The position numbers and the translations under genes were made by a program. 10,320 nucleotides of DNA, taken from positions 1-10,320 of the forward strand of contig JAFGTU010000462.1 of assembly GCA_016933985.1 (NCBI GenBank), read 5' to 3'. This stretch comes from Sedimentisphaerales bacterium (GTDB taxonomy: Bacteria > Planctomycetota > Phycisphaerae > Sedimentisphaerales > Anaerobacaceae). Shown in pieces: positions 1-6,507 of this stretch. Every line of letters begins with the position of its first letter. Position 1 is the stretch's first letter. Below the pieces are notes generated by a model. The model worked only from the letters and a program-made list of their open reading frames with translations, searched no databases and was not told the origin of the DNA.

Positions 1-1737
1 CATCCCACGGTCGAAATCGAAGGCCACGTACTTCTCGGGCTCGATGTCGAGATCGATATCGGCACGGGAGTGCAGGATGATGGGCAGCGTTACCTCTTGC
101 GCCGCAGAAAGCACAGGACCTGCAAGTGTAACATTGGCCACATTGTTTGTGTTCTGCGGGACTTCCTTCGACCAGTAATAGACATCGAAATCGCCGACGG
201 TGTCTTTTGCCGTGTAGTCTTCGCTCTTATCGATGATCTCTGTGCCTGCCGGGACGACGAGGAAAAATGTCTCAACGACTCTTTGGCCGAATTTGTTCTG
301 CATCTCCAGGGCATAGTGCCCGGTGCCGGCCGCTGGATTAAGCTGCTTTAGATCGTCAATGCACCAGCCATAATAGAACATCTGTCCCGGCGGCAGCGGC
401 TCAGACGGCGTCCAGTAGATGTGATAGTAGCCGGAGCGCACGTTGTCCTGCACTATTTCGACATTCATCTGCCTGCCGGCGATATCGTAGAGGGTCTGAT
501 TGGGGTAGCTGGTGCCGGAGAGGTATATTCTGCCCGCTTGGGGCCGGCCGGACATGTTTCGATAGTGGTTCATGCCGGCCTTGAACAGCACCCAGTCGGA
601 GGTCACAAAATAGATGTGGGAATTCGAATACAGATTCTTCGCCACCGCCTCAATAGAGATGCTGCCGTACTTGCCGGCGATGTGCGTAACCACGTCGTTG
701 GGCAGCCGCTCATAGAGCCTGGGCTTGGGCTCGGCGGGGACGGGTCCCGCAAGGACCACATCGACCTGATGATTGGTATCCTCGGGCACTTCCTTCGAGA
801 AAGAGTACACGTCGAAGCCGCTGATCGTCTCTTTTGAAGTGCAGTCCTCCGTCTTGCTTACAATCTGAGTACCAGCGGGGACCACGAGAAAAAAAGTCTC
901 AACGACACGGTTGCCGAATTCGTTCTGCATTGTCAGCTCGTACTGTGCGGTGTCCAGCGCAGGGTTCTGAGCGGAAACAGGCGATAGTTGCTCGGCCTTG
1001 TCGATGCACCAGCCAAAGTAAAACATCTCTCCCGCAGGCACCGGCTGATGCGGAGTCCAGTAAATATGATAGAAGCCGGAGCGAACCTTGTCCCGCACGA
1101 TCTCGGTATTCATTTTCCGGCCTGCAATATCGTAGTGAGTCTGCTTGGGCTCGCTGGTGCCGCACAGACGAATCTTGTTGAACAAGGCCTTGTCCGAAGT
1201 ATTGTGATAGTATCCCATTCCCCCTTTGAGCAGCATAAAATCGGATGTGATGTAGTAAACATGCGAATTCGAATATAGCTTCTTCGCTCCGGCCTCGGCA
1301 CAGATGCTGCCATACTTATTGCCCACAAACTGAATTACCTCCGGAGGCAGTTTTTCATAAAGGCCGATCGGGCCTGCCGAGTCTGGTTGACCGATTCCGA
1401 GCTTTGTGAGCTGTTCCTGCGCCTTTGCCGCAAGCACCTCCTGCCCGGGGTGTTCGGTTATGAGCTTGCCGAAGTACTCAGCGGCCTTTGCCTTGTCGCC
1501 CTTTTTGGCGTAGCAGATGCCGATTCGATACATAGCCTGTGCGGCGGCCTGCTCGAGTTCCGCCGCATTCGTAATCACCTTCTGGTAGATCTTGATTGCC
1601 CCGTCGAGATCGCCTTCGATTTCCTCTGCGTAGAGTCCTTCCTGCAGCAGGACGCTCGCACGCTCGGCCGACGCCGGAGCGGCAACCGCAAAAACGACCA
1701 GTAACAGAGAAATCATTGTAGTTGTCAGAGTCTTCAT
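1..1737 (-). CDS. Secreted TPR protein with two tandem copies of an unnamed ~205-aa domain (partial, C-terminus off left edge)
   Basis: An uninterrupted frame of 579 codons runs from ATG at 1737 to the left edge with no stop, so the C-terminus is missing. AAAGGAG lies 7 bases before the ATG. Residues 1-24 form a signal peptide (MKT start, hydrophobic core LLLVVFAVA, cleavage after APASA). Residues 25-115 are helical and TPR-like, with LLQEGLYAEEIEGDLDGAI, YRIGICYAKKGDKAKAAEYF and HPGQ. Two tandem modules follow, residues 126-333 and 341-542. Both contain LYE[KR]LP, KYGSI, LYSNSH, YDIAGR, HIYWTP, GWCID, RVVETFFLVVPAGT, SKEVP and LAGPV. By hand alignment about 120 of 200 positions are identical. 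Past the second module the chain continues (IILHSRADIDLDIEPEKY) and is not a third copy. The TPR-like part resembles N-termini of secreted Planctomycete proteins; the repeated domain I do not recognise. The protein is probably periplasmic or extracellular. It lies 102 bases downstream of the glycosidase gene and may be co-transcribed with it. Function unknown. Confidence 0.9.
   Translation of the reverse strand, partial: MKTLTTTMISLLLVVFAVAAPASAERASVLLQEGLYAEEIEGDLDGAIKIYQKVITNAAELEQAAAQAMYRIGICYAKKGDKAKAAEYFGKLITEHPGQEVLAAKAQEQLTKLGIGQPDSAGPIGLYEKLPPEVIQFVGNKYGSICAEAGAKKLYSNSHVYYITSDFMLLKGGMGYYHNTSDKALFNKIRLCGTSEPKQTHYDIAGRKMNTEIVRDKVRSGFYHIYWTPHQPVPAGEMFYFGWCIDKAEQLSPVSAQNPALDTAQYELTMQNEFGNRVVETFFLVVPAGTQIVSKTEDCTSKETISGFDVYSFSKEVPEDTNHQVDVVLAGPVPAEPKPRLYERLPNDVVTHIAGKYGSISIEAVAKNLYSNSHIYFVTSDWVLFKAGMNHYRNMSGRPQAGRIYLSGTSYPNQTLYDIAGRQMNVEIVQDNVRSGYYHIYWTPSEPLPPGQMFYYGWCIDDLKQLNPAAGTGHYALEMQNKFGQRVVETFFLVVPAGTEIIDKSEDYTAKDTVGDFDVYYWSKEVPQNTNNVANVTLAGPVLSAAQEVTLPIILHSRADIDLDIEPEKYVAFDFDRGM
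112..717 (-). repeat. Second copy of tandem protein domain in the TPR protein
   Basis: This encodes residues 341-542, from LYERLP to LAGPV. Protein identity to the first copy is about 60 percent by hand alignment and is highest in RVVETFFLVVPAG, HIYWTP and GWCID. Identical nucleotide runs are short, such as TATTCGAATTC, so the duplication is not recent. Confidence 0.85.
739..1362 (-). repeat. First copy of tandem protein domain in the TPR protein
   Basis: This encodes residues 126-333, from LYEKLP to LAGPV. It is about 6 residues longer than the second copy; the extra residues lie in a variable stretch after GWCID (around SPVSAQNPALD). It has additional cysteines at residues 146, 192 and 299 that the second copy lacks, while Cys244 of the GWCID motif is shared. 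Confidence 0.85.
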
Positions 1738-1757
1738 AACTGCGCTCCTTTCAAATA
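1705..1757 (-). promoter_or_regulatory. Translation-initiation leader of the TPR gene, near-copy of the glycosidase gene leader
   Basis: Read on the minus strand, this 53-base segment contains AAAGGAGCGC, a 7-base spacer from the Shine-Dalgarno AAAGGAG to ATG, and the first 11 codons. It matches the segment at 5443-5495 at 45 of 53 positions without gaps and in the same reading frame (MKTLTTTMISL versus MKTPATTRIFL). The remaining bases of the 102-base gap upstream (1758-1839) hold no terminator hairpin that I can see. Confidence 0.75.
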
Positions 1758-1839
1758 TATTAACCGTGAAATTCGTGAGAGTCCACATTGTTATCTTATT
1801 GCTCCTGTCTGTATAACTCCTGCGTCGTTTACAAAGTAA

Positions 1840-4800
1840 CTACGGCGTCACCGCCCGGTCATAGACGCGTACATCGTCTGTCAGGCCGGCGAAGAAACAG
1901 TTCGGATCAAGGTCCTTGGCGGCGCCAATGTGCAGGCCGCCGGTGGAGCCGACCAACCCGGGACGAGCGGCGGTATCCGTCTTGACTTTCGTCCCATCAA
2001 CGTACAGGCTTCTGTACGTCCCGTCCCAAACGAACCCGATACGATGCCAATCACCGTCGGTGATTACAAATTCCGACACAAGCGGCCGACCGCCTCTGCC
2101 CGGCTCGTGGAGCCCGGTCATAAGCGTTCCGGTCGAGGTCTCGGCACAAAGCCAGCTTACTCCAATGCCCTCGCCGTCTGTTTGCGATACGACTTGCTGT
2201 CCGGGCTCGCCGCCTTTGATCCAGGCATAAACGCTGAACGGCCCATCAGCGGGGTTGAGGACAAAAGGCGTGCTGAGATAGTCATCAATCCCGTCCAATT
2301 CAAGGGCTCCGTCTATTCTGCCGCCTGCGGGTAGCCGGTTCGGATCTCCGTGCAGTGTTGCGTCCTTGTCGCCAGCGGCGTCGTAGGCGATGGCGCCTGT
2401 TTTCTCGTCCAGTTTCCACCATGCGGCCAGACCGGGGATGGCACATCTGAGCCATTCTGCAGCGAACTGCTCCAAATCATCAGGCCCCACCTTGCCGTCG
2501 TCAGTGAAGTCGACGCCGCCGCACTTGCCGCAGTCTGTCTGGAGCCATCGTGCGCCAAATCCGGCGAAGTCCGCGAAGTCAACGTCCCCGTCCGAATCGC
2601 GGTCGTGCGGATCGCCGTGGATTCCAACTATGGTCACCACGGAACGTGCCGGAATTGCTATCGTATCATCCGGAGAAAGGAGGCGGTACGCGGTCAGATT
2701 GTCATTATCGGCTGAGTTGCCTTTGGTAACGTATGGAATCAGGATATCTGGATCTGCGCCGAGGAATTCGAGGTCCACCGTCTTGTCTTTGTTTGCCCAG
2801 TTTACAAATACGACCACTACAATCCCGTCATCGCTATTGTAGTACGCGGAAACCATCAGGTCTTTGACGGTATCACGCGGGGTTGCGTTATCTGAGCGAT
2901 TGACTATCACGCGCTCCATCCCAGGCCTGATAAAACGGCTGAAGTTGCCCATCGCCCACAACAATTTTGAATGATAGTAGTTACCGTCGCTCTCGCTTTT
3001 ATCAACGTAGACAAGGCCGTCCTTGTAATCGTAGGGAGAAACACCGAGCCACCACTGCCACGCCGATGCCTCCGCGACAGTGAGGTCATGATGAATGACC
3101 CTGGCGATCCATAGGGCCGGGTCGATTCCCAAATCGCGCCCATTACCGTAGCCCCAATATTGTACCGGGACCCACCAATCTCCGGGGATGAGTATGCAGT
3201 ATTCGGTCGCCCAATACTCAAGACCGGGGTATTGATCGAGTTTATCGTGGAGGTATTCGCGCATGCCCACAAGCCTGTCGTCCTCGGGCCAGCCGGCGAA
3301 ATAGCTGTGGCAGGCGACCCCCTGCGCCACCTTGTCGCCAACATAGTTGGGATTATCGTCGCTGAAGAACGAGTCAATGTAATCTCCGCGTGTGCTGGAG
3401 TGTCCGCACAGATACCCTATGTCGCCGGCCTCGGGAATTAGAATCTGCGTGGTAACTTGCTGACTGTCGAGTTCGCTGTGCAAGGCGTCCACTAACACCT
3501 TGATGTCGCTATTGTCATACCTGCAGCCCTCCTGGTCGGTCCCGTCCCAATCCCAGTGCGGCTCACCCACAGGGCTGATGTGGCCGAAGTTAATGCCTTC
3601 TACGTTGCTGAAATGCTTAGACATAGTCGTGAGAAAGGCGGCGAAATCATCGATCTTATCGCTGATTAGATTTGTAGTGCCTGAATTGCTGTCACAGGAT
3701 GACCTTCCATTTTTGGTCATATTTATGGGGGGGCTGCCGCAAAACGCGATAAACTGCTCGACGCCGCGAGCCTTTGCGGCCTGGAGGAACCAACGCTGGC
3801 CCGGCTGGGCGGACCAGTCGTACGAGTTGAAATCCGAAGAGAGAAAGAGGTCGCTCCTTCTCCAGGGATCACTAATATAGCTCTGTCTGTTGCTTCCTGC
3901 TCCTACGAAGAATCGCCAGAGAGATAGACCGATACCCTTGGGATTGTTGTTTTCGTCGAGGCCTGTTTCGAACAGCAGGTCGGCAATGGGATTTCGTTTT
4001 GCGTCGGGCCAGAGGCCCACGTACTGGATACTCCAAGCGTCGGATGCGCCGAAGTTGTGGATGGTCTGCCTTCTGTCGTTAGTATCGACCGTGAGCACAA
4101 CTGTGCTCTGGGCGGATGTCCGCAGGTCACCTCCAATTCCGGGCAAGCAGGGTACATAGCCGGGCTTATTAGTCGGTATTACCCACCAGATCGTTGTGAA
4201 ATTCCATGTATCGCCTTTGTAGGTTGTGGCGCCTTTGTCATCGATCCGCCAGTAATATGTAGTGTCCCTTCTAAGCGGGCCGGGATCATACGACGGCAGC
4301 ATCCGGCCTATGCTTACGCACTCAGGGCTCTCTGTGGTGGCGTTGGTCACGTCGGTCTGACTCGTGCCGAAGTACACATCGAAGCCGCTGAACGAATCCC
4401 AGCCGCCGGTCCACGAAAGGTCGGCATTCGGATCAACAAGCTCAGCGCCGTCCGCCGGAACCGGACCAATGGCCTTCAACGGCGCGGTGCCGAAGCTCCA
4501 AACGTCGCCCCTTACTATATTTCCGTCGCTTTCTTCCTGATCGATCCGCCAGTAATAAGTTACGCCCGGCTCACGAGCAGGCGTGAGCGTTGTCTGCATG
4601 GCACTCAGGCTGCCCATGAACTCCGGCGATCTGGTTCCGGCGCCGGCCACACCACTCTCGCTGGTCCCGAAGAATGCGTACTGCCGCACCGAGCTGTCGC
4701 CTACAGACCAACTTAGCATCCCTCCGTTGTCGTTTAGGCCCATATTCTCGGAGGCATCGGCGGGGATAGGACTATGGGCCTTTAGAACCTGCTCCAATAG

Positions 4801-5475
4801 TTCAACTTCTGCGATCTGCATACCATTTATCCATGGGTCCGACCCGCCTCGAATGGCCGTGAGCAGAAGTTGATAGTGATCGTATGCCGTCTCGTTAGGA
4901 AAAAAGATCGGCGTTGTGTTCTTTGTGTGGCGGGGCCACTCCGAGGCCTGGTCAAAATCGACGATATCGCCCTCGGCAATCAACGTGTAAGGCCCATCTA
5001 TGCTCACATTGGAACCTGAGAACCTATATGCAACCGGGTCACGACCTGGATAGTCGTTCGCTGTGGTGAAAGTCAGCCCGATGACAACAGTTTGCGCACT
5101 CGACGGTGTAACTCTAAAACCAGTGCCGCCTGTCCCCGGATCGGGGTCGAAGTCTCCTTTGAAATGCAGATACTTCGTCATGATGTCATCATCAATCGCC
5201 ATAGGGGGCCTTTCATTACCAGGCCAATCTCCGTCGTTCGGAAAAGCCTGGAGGGTATCTCCCGGCGAGGTGACATCAGCCGCCTGTGTCATTGTCCCGA
5301 ATAACAAGGCGGAGACAAGCACGATTATAAGTGATATCCTCCACGTAATATTCCGCCTTAGCCGGAATTTCCCGTTTAACTTCATAATCGGTGCTTTTGC
5401 AGGTTTTGACACCGGCGTCATAATTGTACTGATGGCCAGCATCAGAAAGATCCTTGTAGTTGCCGGAGTCTTCAT
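1840..5475 (-). CDS. Secreted multidomain GH30-like glycoside hydrolase with CBM-like, Fn3-like, dockerin and LamG domains
   Basis: This 1211-residue secreted enzyme probably cleaves a beta-linked polysaccharide. Domains in order: signal region (1-65); F5/8C/CBM32-like domain (about 67-228, with GFRVTP, FTTANDYPGRDP and QIAEVELL); two Fn3-like modules (231-330 and 331-428, each with TYYWRID then WSFGT or WNFTT); GH30-like (beta/alpha)8 core (about 460-850); beta-sandwich (853-950); dockerin (954-1011); LamG (1014-1211, starting LAAWWKLDE). In the core, FGASDAW (475-481), SLWRF and ISPVGEPHWDW (633-643) place the acid/base at Glu638. EYWATEYCIL (753-762) places the nucleophile at Glu758. Clan GH-A enzymes usually have Asn before the acid/base; here it is Gly637. 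The motifs resemble the COG5520/GH30 group that includes endo-beta-1,6-galactanases, but the substrate is my inference. The dockerin loops start at Asp958 and Asp989 with ligand-type spacing. The only good ribosome site precedes the first ATG (5475), yet a classical signal peptide starts at Met31 (5385). Confidence 0.9.
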   Translation of the reverse strand: MKTPATTRIFLMLAISTIMTPVSKPAKAPIMKLNGKFRLRRNITWRISLIIVLVSALLFGTMTQAADVTSPGDTLQAFPNDGDWPGNERPPMAIDDDIMTKYLHFKGDFDPDPGTGGTGFRVTPSSAQTVVIGLTFTTANDYPGRDPVAYRFSGSNVSIDGPYTLIAEGDIVDFDQASEWPRHTKNTTPIFFPNETAYDHYQLLLTAIRGGSDPWINGMQIAEVELLEQVLKAHSPIPADASENMGLNDNGGMLSWSVGDSSVRQYAFFGTSESGVAGAGTRSPEFMGSLSAMQTTLTPAREPGVTYYWRIDQEESDGNIVRGDVWSFGTAPLKAIGPVPADGAELVDPNADLSWTGGWDSFSGFDVYFGTSQTDVTNATTESPECVSIGRMLPSYDPGPLRRDTTYYWRIDDKGATTYKGDTWNFTTIWWVIPTNKPGYVPCLPGIGGDLRTSAQSTVVLTVDTNDRRQTIHNFGASDAWSIQYVGLWPDAKRNPIADLLFETGLDENNNPKGIGLSLWRFFVGAGSNRQSYISDPWRRSDLFLSSDFNSYDWSAQPGQRWFLQAAKARGVEQFIAFCGSPPINMTKNGRSSCDSNSGTTNLISDKIDDFAAFLTTMSKHFSNVEGINFGHISPVGEPHWDWDGTDQEGCRYDNSDIKVLVDALHSELDSQQVTTQILIPEAGDIGYLCGHSSTRGDYIDSFFSDDNPNYVGDKVAQGVACHSYFAGWPEDDRLVGMREYLHDKLDQYPGLEYWATEYCILIPGDWWVPVQYWGYGNGRDLGIDPALWIARVIHHDLTVAEASAWQWWLGVSPYDYKDGLVYVDKSESDGNYYHSKLLWAMGNFSRFIRPGMERVIVNRSDNATPRDTVKDLMVSAYYNSDDGIVVVVFVNWANKDKTVDLEFLGADPDILIPYVTKGNSADNDNLTAYRLLSPDDTIAIPARSVVTIVGIHGDPHDRDSDGDVDFADFAGFGARWLQTDCGKCGGVDFTDDGKVGPDDLEQFAAEWLRCAIPGLAAWWKLDEKTGAIAYDAAGDKDATLHGDPNRLPAGGRIDGALELDGIDDYLSTPFVLNPADGPFSVYAWIKGGEPGQQVVSQTDGEGIGVSWLCAETSTGTLMTGLHEPGRGGRPLVSEFVITDGDWHRIGFVWDGTYRSLYVDGTKVKTDTAARPGLVGSTGGLHIGAAKDLDPNCFFAGLTDDVRVYDRAVTP
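5380..5390 (-). repeat. 11-bp direct repeat at the internal start codon (partner at 5470-5480)
   Basis: CGATTATGAAG on the minus strand occurs here and at 5470-5480, exactly 90 bases (30 codons) apart. Each copy spans an ATG in the same frame. This copy begins the classical signal peptide: MKLNGKFRLRR, hydrophobic core ISLIIVLVSALLFG, likely cleavage after TQA. Confidence 0.7.
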
Positions 5476-5495
5476 AATCGCGCTCCTTTGAAATA
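5443..5495 (-). promoter_or_regulatory. Translation-initiation leader of the glycosidase gene
   Basis: AAAGGAG sits 7 bases before the ATG at 5475, the same spacing as in the TPR gene. The 53-base match to 1705-1757 covers 10 bases of identical Shine-Dalgarno context (AAAGGAGCGC), TTATGAAGACTC and CAACTACAA. The strength of this site favours 5475 as the used start over the internal ATG at 5385, which has only a weak AAAAG-type sequence upstream. Confidence 0.75.
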
Positions 5496-5544
5496 GAATA
5501 ACAGAATTATTTTGTTCTTCACGCGTATAATTTTGGCTTATGGG

Positions 5545-5561
5545 TGTTACGGATTTGTTAC
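5545..5561. promoter_or_regulatory. TGTTAC direct repeat, one helical turn apart, in the divergent intergenic region
   Basis: TGTTAC occurs at 5545-5550 and again at 5556-5561 on the plus strand, an 11-bp centre-to-centre spacing. It lies between the divergent glycosidase and NIPSNAP genes, about 70 bases upstream of the glycosidase start. This layout suits a regulator bound to one face of the helix, but no factor can be named and two hexamers could occur by chance. Confidence 0.3.
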
Positions 5562-5637
5562 AGGTATGTCCTTTTATTATTATTTTTTCCCGGCGGGGTA
5601 AACGTTCGGGGACTTCTGTGAAGGCTGGGTTTTGCCT

Positions 5638-5666
5638 TTGACGCTAATCCTGCGTTGGGTTATGCT
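5638..5666 (+). promoter_or_regulatory. Candidate sigma70-type promoter for the NIPSNAP gene
   Basis: TTGACG (5638-5643) is followed after 17 bases by TATGCT (5661-5666). The -35 matches consensus at 5 of 6 positions and the -10 at 4 of 6, with optimal spacing. It would give a leader of about 65 bases before the ATG at 5737. Promoter consensus in planctomycetes is less well defined than in E. coli, so confidence is modest. Confidence 0.35.
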
Positions 5667-5722
5667 CTTCGAGGGTGGCTGGGTCTTGAATCCAACCGAC
5701 GATAAACCAAGCAGAATTGAAT

Positions 5723-5728
5723 AAGGAG
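5723..5728 (+). promoter_or_regulatory. Ribosome binding site of the NIPSNAP gene
   Basis: AAGGAG is placed 8 bases before the ATG at 5737, which fixes the start immediately before the MRRREFLAG Tat motif. Confidence 0.8.
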
Positions 5729-5736
5729 AATATACA

Positions 5737-6504
5737 ATGAGACGACGTGAATTCTTGGCCGGTGTTAGTGTTGCGGGTATTGCGGGCCTGGGCGGTGCGG
5801 CGATGGCGGCCGGTGGAGGGGACCGCGAGTATTTCGAGCTCAGACGGTATCGGCTGCTCGGGGGGGCGAAAAAGAATATGCTTGGCGATTTCTTGCGAGA
5901 CGTGGGAATACCGGCGATGAACAGGATCGGCATCGGACCGGTAGGCGCCTTCACCGCAAAGTACGGGCCGAGTGACCCGACGCTTTATGTGCTGATGGTG
6001 CATAAGAACTTGGAATCCGTGGTCACGGCCGCGGCGAGACTGCTGGCGGATGATGAGTTCGGCAAGAGCGATTTGGTCAATGCATCTTCGGGCGATGCGG
6101 GGTATGTGCGCGCGGAAAGCTCGCTAATGGCGGCCTTCAAGAATATGCCCAAGCTGGAAGTCCCTCCAAAGCGGCCGCGAATCTTTGAGCTGCGCACTTA
6201 CGAGAGCCACAGCATCAAGGCTGCCAAGAAAAAAATCGAGATGTTCAACGAGGGCGGCGAGATTGCCATCTTTAACAAGACCGGGCTCAATCCCGTATTC
6301 TTCGGTGAGACGATCATCGGGCCTATGATGCCGAACCTCACTTACATGCTTTGCTTCGACGACCTGACCGACCGGGATAAGAGATGGGGCGCTTTCGGCA
6401 GCAGCGACGAATGGAAGAAGCTGAGTTCGGATCCGCAGTACAAGGATACGGTATCGAATATTACGGATATCATTCTTCAGCCGACGGGTTATTCGCAGAT
6501 ATAG
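5737..6504 (+). CDS. Tat-exported NIPSNAP-family protein
   Basis: This 255-residue protein begins MRRREFLAGVSVAG, a twin-arginine signal (RRxFLAG) with a hydrophobic stretch and probable cleavage near AMA (residues 22-24). So it is likely exported folded across the inner membrane. The mature part has two related halves, each starting with the family's FELR[RT]Y strand: residues 33-110 (YFELRRYRL to about the DDEFGK region) and 149-250 (IFELRTYESHS, NPVFFGET, MPNLTYML, WGAFGSSDEWKKL). This matches the NIPSNAP fold, a pair of ferredoxin-like alpha/beta barrels. The biochemical role of bacterial NIPSNAP proteins is not settled, and no catalytic residues can be assigned. A good ribosome site supports the start. 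The gene is divergent from the glycosidase and convergent with the AsmA-like gene, so it is probably monocistronic. Confidence 0.88.
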   Translation: MRRREFLAGVSVAGIAGLGGAAMAAGGGDREYFELRRYRLLGGAKKNMLGDFLRDVGIPAMNRIGIGPVGAFTAKYGPSDPTLYVLMVHKNLESVVTAAARLLADDEFGKSDLVNASSGDAGYVRAESSLMAAFKNMPKLEVPPKRPRIFELRTYESHSIKAAKKKIEMFNEGGEIAIFNKTGLNPVFFGETIIGPMMPNLTYMLCFDDLTDRDKRWGAFGSSDEWKKLSSDPQYKDTVSNITDIILQPTGYSQI

Positions 6505-6507
6505 GCG

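Noticed and set aside
421..837. Plus-strand open frame of 138 codons within the TPR gene
   Set aside because: It lies opposite a full-length frame with signal peptide, TPR-like part and conserved tandem domains. It has no ribosome site or recognisable domain, so it is a shadow.
1770..1785. CGTGAAATTCGTGA near the TPR gene leader, considered as a terminator hairpin
   Set aside because: It is a direct repeat of CGTGA rather than an inverted repeat, and no T-run follows, so it cannot form an intrinsic terminator.
2313..2627. Minus-strand open frame of 104 codons overlapping the dockerin-encoding part of the glycosidase gene
   Set aside because: It is an out-of-frame reading of the dockerin/LamG segment, which is the clearly conserved frame.
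5526..5531. Perfect TATAAT on the plus strand
   Set aside because: No acceptable -35 lies 16-18 bases upstream and it is over 200 bases from the plus-strand start. The TTGACG/TATGCT pair at 5638-5666 is better placed.
5580..5954. Minus-strand open frame of 124 codons covering the intergenic region and the NIPSNAP 5' end
   Set aside because: Its low-complexity Pro/Ala/Ser composition is what results from reading opposite the Tat signal region. There is no ribosome site and no domain.
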